Notes under the pieces: generated by a model
Databases searched by the model: none
What the model was told of the DNA's origin: nothing
What the model saw: the letters and a program-made list of their open reading frames with translations, nothing else
Program-made: the position numbers and the translations under genes
In this document: piece after piece, positions 59,118-64,000 of the stretch
Layout of the letters: each line of letters opens with the position of its first letter
How positions within the stretch are numbered: the first letter of the stretch is position 1
Assembly (NCBI GenBank): GCA_035048495.1
Contig: CM068553.1
Coordinates: 25,545,190 to 25,609,189, forward strand
Reading direction: 5' to 3'
Length of the DNA stretch: 64,000 nt
From: Euptelea pleiosperma
Taxonomy: Eukaryota; Streptophyta; Magnoliopsida; Ranunculales; Eupteleaceae

Positions 59118-60139
59118 ACAAGCTCAGAATAGTCAAAATATGGCCTCTACATTATCAATGGTTGGCCCACAAAAGTTTTAATCTAACTCAAAAAAAATCC
59201 AACCCATAACCCTAATGAGCTTCAATTTGGAGATTAGTATGGGCCTACTCCCAAGTCCATACCAATCCGGGTCTAGAAAAATCAGTGTTATAGATCCCCT
59301 CTAGGATCACTAGGCCTGACCGTATATCACTCCAAGGATGTCCCAATTAGTGGCCTAGCACTTCACCACAGGGAGGCTCAGGACATCACCCCCTCCTTAA
59401 AGCCGATGTGAAGTCTTTAGTGTTTCCCCAAAAGGAAACATCAAAACTTGAGGTCAAGCATAAGCATCTACTTTGCACATAGATCCTCAATTGACGTCTC
59501 ATTTGCTTCAATGGATTCTAATCCATCCTTAGGGACTCTCGTGCCTCATCACCAGTGTAAATCACGGCTATGACCTTGTCCACCTAAACACACTGTGACA
59601 CCATGCAGAAGAGATGGGAACATTCAAAAAAGATGGTGATCCTCATGCAAGAGGCAATAGAGGGGCCTAGATCTAAGGCCATAGCAAGATGCTATGATTG
59701 ATTGTCTCAGTCGACGATGGTAAGAACCCTAACAAGGGGAACATTAAATTCTCTTTCAATATGGGAGAAAATGATTATGATTTCCCATTGGGATTACGCT
59801 AACCTCAGGGCGGTCATGTGAAAGTACGCCATTATACTGATCTGCAAAAGGTGCTTCCATATGGGTGTTAGGCATTCTTTAACGAAGAGTTGACTCAAGC
59901 GAAGGTGAATGGGTGAACGAATACTACCATGGAAATGCAAAAGGGCCAAGTGTAGAACCATGCCTTGCAGAACTGCGGAGGTCTTGGAAGAGGATCCAAA
60001 TAACATTGGCCTTCGCAAAGAAAATGGAGAAGCTACATCAAGAACACAACAGACAAATATATTGGGCCCTCAATTATAGTAGATTGAAGTGTGGTCATGC
60101 CCCATATATTGCAATTATGAGACCATGGGTTGAATCCCA
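59118..60139. other. Unassigned sequence
   Basis: No gene or transposon domain was recognised. 59290-59400 resembles LTR-like terminal sequence (gcctgaccgtatatcactcc) but has no partner. Confidence 0.35.
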
Positions 60140-60318
60140 GATAATGACAAACCTAAAGTGAATGAGAAATCATAACTAATGTCAAAAAAGAGAAGTAGCA
60201 AAAGAATTGCCCAAAGGAAAGCAAGTGTGTTAGATAATGACCCACCTAAAGTGAATGAGAAATCATAACTAATGTCAAAAAAGAGAAGTAGCAAAAGAAT
60301 TGCCCAAAAGAAAGCAAG
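60140..60318. repeat. 93-bp tandem duplication
   Basis: Two copies, 60140-60232 and 60233-60318 (second slightly shortened), starting gataatgac and containing aaatcataactaatgtcaaa. They differ at very few positions. Confidence 0.88.
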
Positions 60319-60721
60319 CTTATCAGTCTCTTTTTTACATTAAAAAAAAAGGCTTAACACAATTGCAACCAGTTAATGAGGATTATAAACAATGATACCA
60401 TAAACATGGCACACACGGAGCGCATGACCTACATTCAGTGGCTCCCACGACCTAGGGGACCTACATACAAAATCAAGACCATAAGATGATCATAACTATC
60501 AGACCTTTCCCATTCTTTAGGTGACAAGGAAAAGAAAATATGGAAGACAATCCAAACAAAAGGTCTGTAATTTGGATGGTACGAACATCCAAATAGATTG
60601 ATTTTTGGCATCTGATCTTCTAGGTGGGACCCACATATTGATGTGTCCTTCACCCTATTGTGTGCGGCGAAATGGCTTTACCGCTCATAAACTGTAGCTA
60701 CAATCAATACACAGACCATAC

Positions 60722-60820
60722 CTGTATCAACCTTCCATTTGTGCTTATCAACCTTAATCTTCATCTCATTTGCAGATGGGTTTCGATCAAGATGCCTAAA
60801 AGATAAGTAGACAGCACCAG
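60722..60820 (-). CDS. Possible exon of an unidentified gene
   Basis: A 99-nt minus-strand open stretch with an acceptor-like CCCCAG and donor ACAG|GTATGG. It reads GAVYLSFRHLDRNPSANEMK then IKVDKHKWKVDT, which looks protein-like and not like any transposon domain I know. It could belong with the candidate at 61938-61990. I do not recognise the protein. Confidence 0.25.
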
Positions 60821-61937
60821 CTGGGGTTGTATATTGCAGCTCATTGGTATGGTATCTCTACATCTATGGATTCACAAAATTTGAGTGAATTCTTGATGCA
60901 TCAGTATAAAAGTGAACTTGTTTTTCCCAATTCGGCTCTTGGGTCATTTCTAGTACGGCATCCATCCAGCGGGGGTACTAATTATTGGAACTTCTACTTT
61001 TTTTTCCTTTTCTTTTTCCCTGATTAGTAAAAGAAAATTTTATCAAAAAAACACAATAGATGCCAAGGCTACAAAAGCAAAATATAACAAATCAGAAACA
61101 AATTTGCAATAGTAAAGCTAGGCAAGCAGACCTGTTGGCAATGTCGGAACTGGATAAACAGGGAATCACAATGTGTGCTTAGGCATACATATCATAAAAC
61201 CAAATTCTGTACCAGATCTTGTGGCAAAAAAAGGTTTATCTTTAGTCGTCAGTACAACAATATTTGAACATCTATTTTTGGAAACTATGTAACCTCCTCT
61301 TGAAGAATGTAATGGGTCGTGCAACTCCTTGACTTCTTTCCTCCAGGTCATTTGGTTTTTAAAAAATTTCTGTTAATGAAAAATGAAAAAAAGCAAGTAA
61401 AACCTTTCTCATCTTCCACTCCAATATGATAATGGAGGTAATAGTGTTGATGCTCTACATATTTTTAGGATCACTTAATAGAATCCATAAACCTCCAAAG
61501 ATGAGACCACCAGACAACATCTCCTCGTGACATTTGATTAGTCTACTCTGCTATGAAAGATCCACATACAAAACTGCTATCATACAACTAACAGTAAACA
61601 AAACAATTTCTTTAAGATCGCCATGTTGACCTGACAAAGCATTCTGATGCCTAATATCTAAATTCTTTAGGACCATATGTTGAGTAGTTAGTGTATAAGC
61701 CTCGGGAGGAAAAGAATGTCAAAAGGAGAATTCAAAAGAGTCAGCCTCCCTTCTAATTTCATCTTATTAAGCTATCAATTATACACATTGCAAATATCAA
61801 ACCATCATGGTTTAAGTATTGGTGTAATAAGAAAAATAATAAACTAAGCTAGAAAGGCTGTACTGATGTAAGCATATACAAAATAAATGTACATAACAAC
61901 AAACGCAATCAAGCTACAGTAAAAATATCAATCATAC

Positions 61938-61990
61938 CCAGTTTCACTTTGATATTTTTCAACTAATTTCTTCCAAGGGCTTTTGTAAGC
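61938..61990 (-). CDS. Possible small exon of an unidentified gene
   Basis: 53-nt minus-strand stretch, acceptor CATAG and donor GTATGA, reading AYKSPWKKLVEKYQSETG. It sits between a tRNA-like element and intergenic DNA. Family unknown; it may pair with 60722-60820. Confidence 0.2.
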
Positions 61991-62004
61991 CTATGCGGGT
62001 TCAA

Positions 62005-62085
62005 GACCGTAGCTCAACTGGTTGACATACTGCACCGCTACAATGATGTCGTGGGTTCAGTCCCAGCTTACCAACTCTATATGCT
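62005..62085 (+). mobile_element. tRNA-like SINE head
   Basis: Contains an A-box-like tagctcaactggttga (62010-62025) and a B-box-like gtgggttcagtccc (62051-62064), at tRNA-like spacing. The acceptor and T stems do not pair well, so it is not an intact tRNA. Plant tRNA-derived SINEs start with this kind of gaccgtagctcaactgg head. The 3' end was not defined. Confidence 0.45.
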
Positions 62086-62209
62086 TATTCTGGTCATGGG
62101 AAATTGGATCAAAAGAAACATAAATCGCTGCTTTCTTTCTAATGTGTATCTCAATAGTTGATTAAATAGGGACGCTCAAAACAGTCAAAAGATTTAGCAA
62201 GACCAGCAG

Positions 62210-62715
62210 GCATTTACAATATGTCAGATACCTATCTCTGCCTCCACAGTCATTCTTGCAACAAGTGCTTGTGTTCTTGCTCTTCATGACAAAAAATGTC
62301 CAACTACTGAAATGCAATAGCTCAATGCTGGAGAATGTCCTGGCCAATCTTAGTTTACATAGTTTCCTTGAATATGTCCAGGAGGGACATAAGGCTTCCT
62401 TCTTTAGAATAAGTCTTTATGTATCTAAGTATTCTCCAAACTACATTCATAGGAACACGGTGAGCCGTGGTGAGCATGCATAAACTGGCTCACTGCCCCA
62501 ACAAAATAGATATCGGATGGTTTACCCTCATCAGACATGAGCGAGTGATTCACTTCCATTGGAGAGTCTGAAGGCATTAGCCAAGGAATCCTGTGTCTTC
62601 CAGAAAGTTCAAAATGTATGTCCTTTGGAAAGATAAAGATAACTTTCTTTGACCATGAAACTCAAGAAATACCAAACATTACCCAGGCCCTCATTTTTAA
62701 ACATCTGAAAATGTT
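62210..62715 (-). pseudogene. Degenerate copia RT-RNase H
   Basis: Minus strand pieces: SDSPMEVNHSLMSDEGKPSD and GAVSQFMHAHHGSP (RT C-terminus), then VWRILRYIKTYSKEGSL, then ALVARMTVEAEIG, the decayed [12 protein letters not shown] box of copia RNase H. Frames shift several times. No LTR found nearby. Confidence 0.65.
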
Positions 62716-62899
62716 TCTTAATTTGAGAAGTGAAATGAGCTCACAATGATATCTCCACATAATAAGTTCTCATTTGTGCTTGTTGTTGCCCATTGATCTT
62801 CTCCCAGCTTAGAGGATGGGTCTGGAGACTGGGACAGACTAACTTGCACATAGACTTGCAACCACAGAAGATTAACAGGAAAACAAAAGACTAATAACA

Positions 62900-63480
62900 G
62901 AAGGGATGGCACTTTTGTCAACATTTTTTCAGCTGACGCATCAACCATAACTGGTGAACATTCTGACCAAATCCTAACCTTGAACACCATACAGTGGCAC
63001 AAAAAACTGATTCTTCTGGTACCTCCCCCCGTAATCTCACCAAAATCCTTACCCATTCCACACAGGTCATGTCTGAGGATGCTGCGTTGACCCTCGCAAA
63101 TCCCCCGCATCGATCCCCTATCACGGTGATTACAGAAGAGCTCCACAAGTGCAGCGACAGCCTGAAGACCCTCAGCCATCCACTATCAACCTCCTTCCTC
63201 GACACAGAGCAGCAAGCTCTGACTCCACATGTCCAAGTACAAAACTACCTATCCCAAAAATCTTTTGCCCTCTTTAAGAATTTCCAATGCCTCCTCTTTC
63301 ACCCCCGTAGCTACCCACGTCTACCCATCTCTGCACCACCGATACACCTACCGAGTCCTCATCAGACCGACCGACCAAGCACGATTGCAAAAATATCAGC
63401 CTCTCATTAACCCCGTAAAAATCTGGAGCTACGTAAGTTCCCAGAAGCTCTAACCACAACAGTACAACCTCCACCCCCCA
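62900..63480 (-). pseudogene. LINE ORF1 (DUF4283-type) remnant
   Basis: Minus strand segment WLRVFRLSLHLWSSSVITVI, then GDRCGGFARVNAASSDM and VEWVRILVRLRGEVP, matches the DUF4283 region of plant LINE ORF1 (LPLHLW...IGDxCGGF...WARILVR). The N-terminal part up to 63480 is broken by stops; the C-terminal end shifts frame near 62950. Confidence 0.72.
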
Positions 63481-64000
63481 GAAACTTCTTCAAACTAGCT
63501 GCCTCCTTATAGCTCGTTCGAATCTGCACCTTGGCATCCTCAAGCTCCATTGCTACTCGAAATCAAGATATTGGGATTTGGACTTGTCAATCAATTCATA
63601 CTTCATAGCCCTTTGACCACAACCAGTATCTATTCAAACCCCCTTTACTTGCAAGAGTACATCTAGAGTCAATTAGGATGTGGTCAAAGTCGGAGACCTG
63701 GTCGAATTGGGAAAAGTAGTAAGTATTATTGTTGGTCAATCTAACTAGGGAATCAGCAAGTCAGCCAACATTCATAACTTTTCATTTGACATAGTTTACA
63801 AGATACATTAAATTACATTGAAAAGCTCCTTTATAAGGTAGTTTCCAAGAAGCTATTAAGAATTACTCAAACCAATCTAATTGTAAAGGTCTAGAAAAAC
63901 TTATCCAAATCAAATGACTTTGGCCGATAATAACTATTTCTTTGGTGAGTGAGTTGGGGTCACCATTTTAGTTAAGGATTCCATTTACAAATACAAGTGA
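63481..64000. other. Window end, no clear feature
   Basis: Possibly more LINE ORF1 or leader sequence upstream of 63480 (minus strand), but no motif is secure. Confidence 0.35.

Noticed and set aside
60095..60140. tRNA gene from the gggttgaatccc motif
   Set aside because: Only a B-box-like motif is present; no A-box at the right distance and no cloverleaf pairing.
62240..62310. Possible host exon reading ALVARMTVEAEIG with a donor-like GTATCT
   Set aside because: It aligns with the [12 protein letters not shown] box of copia RNase H and is flanked by other copia RT pieces in the expected order.

Overview
Organism and overall character. This is nuclear DNA from a flowering plant with a repeat-rich genome. 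The evidence is GT-AG introns in a recognisable plant gene, Ty1/copia elements primed by initiator-tRNA-Met-like sites, plant L1-type LINEs, Tat/Athila-like solo LTRs, a plastid 23S rRNA insertion and a 5S-rRNA-derived retroposon. Very long, LINE- and copia-filled introns are typical of magnoliids and early eudicots, but the species cannot be named from this sequence alone. No bacterial operons, CRISPR arrays or bacterial regulatory sites were seen. Host gene. The one confidently identified host gene is on the minus strand: the 5' part of LON2, the peroxisomal Lon protease homologue. Eight exons between 43602 and 26257 join in frame with GT-AG borders and encode residues 1 to about 328 (Lon N-terminal substrate-binding domain and the start of the helical linker). 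The AAA+ and protease domains were not found, so the gene either continues beyond position 1 or is cut by repeats. Intron 5 (39954-27372, 12.6 kb) and intron 8 (from 26256, over 26 kb if the gene is intact) are packed with transposons. Layout. 39-5457: nearly complete copia element A (minus) with 5-bp target duplication, inserted in the LTR of older copia B. 5836-7290: unclassified repeat. 7310-22270: a minus-strand LINE, interrupted by a plus-strand LINE fragment (8190-9118) and by copia C (9295-20566), which is itself interrupted by copia D (11716-17646, TSD ggatg). 22271-26200: AT-rich sequence with two LINE remnants. 26257-43602: LON2, whose intron 5 holds truncated copia F, a LINE 3' end, and copia E (33185-38569) nested in older copia H (TSD tatcg). 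43603-44868: LON2 5' flank, then two adjacent MULE-type MITEs. 45012-47119: 5'-truncated LINE with a 14-bp TSD. 47632-47766: isolated C2-domain exon. 48.3-53.2 kb: LTR debris and a decayed plastid 23S fragment. 54401-56006 and 57681-58803: two solo LTRs with intact TSDs. 58954-59099: retroposed 5S rRNA. 59.1-64 kb: two possible unidentified exons, a tRNA-like SINE head, and copia and LINE ORF1 remnants. How parts interact. Only LON2 looks like a working cellular gene. Nearly all other coding potential is retrotransposon pol or gag broken by stops and frameshifts. Nesting orders insertions locally: B before A; the minus LINE before copia C, C before D; H before E. The twin MITEs carry CACGTG cores just upstream of LON2 and could influence its expression; this is inference.
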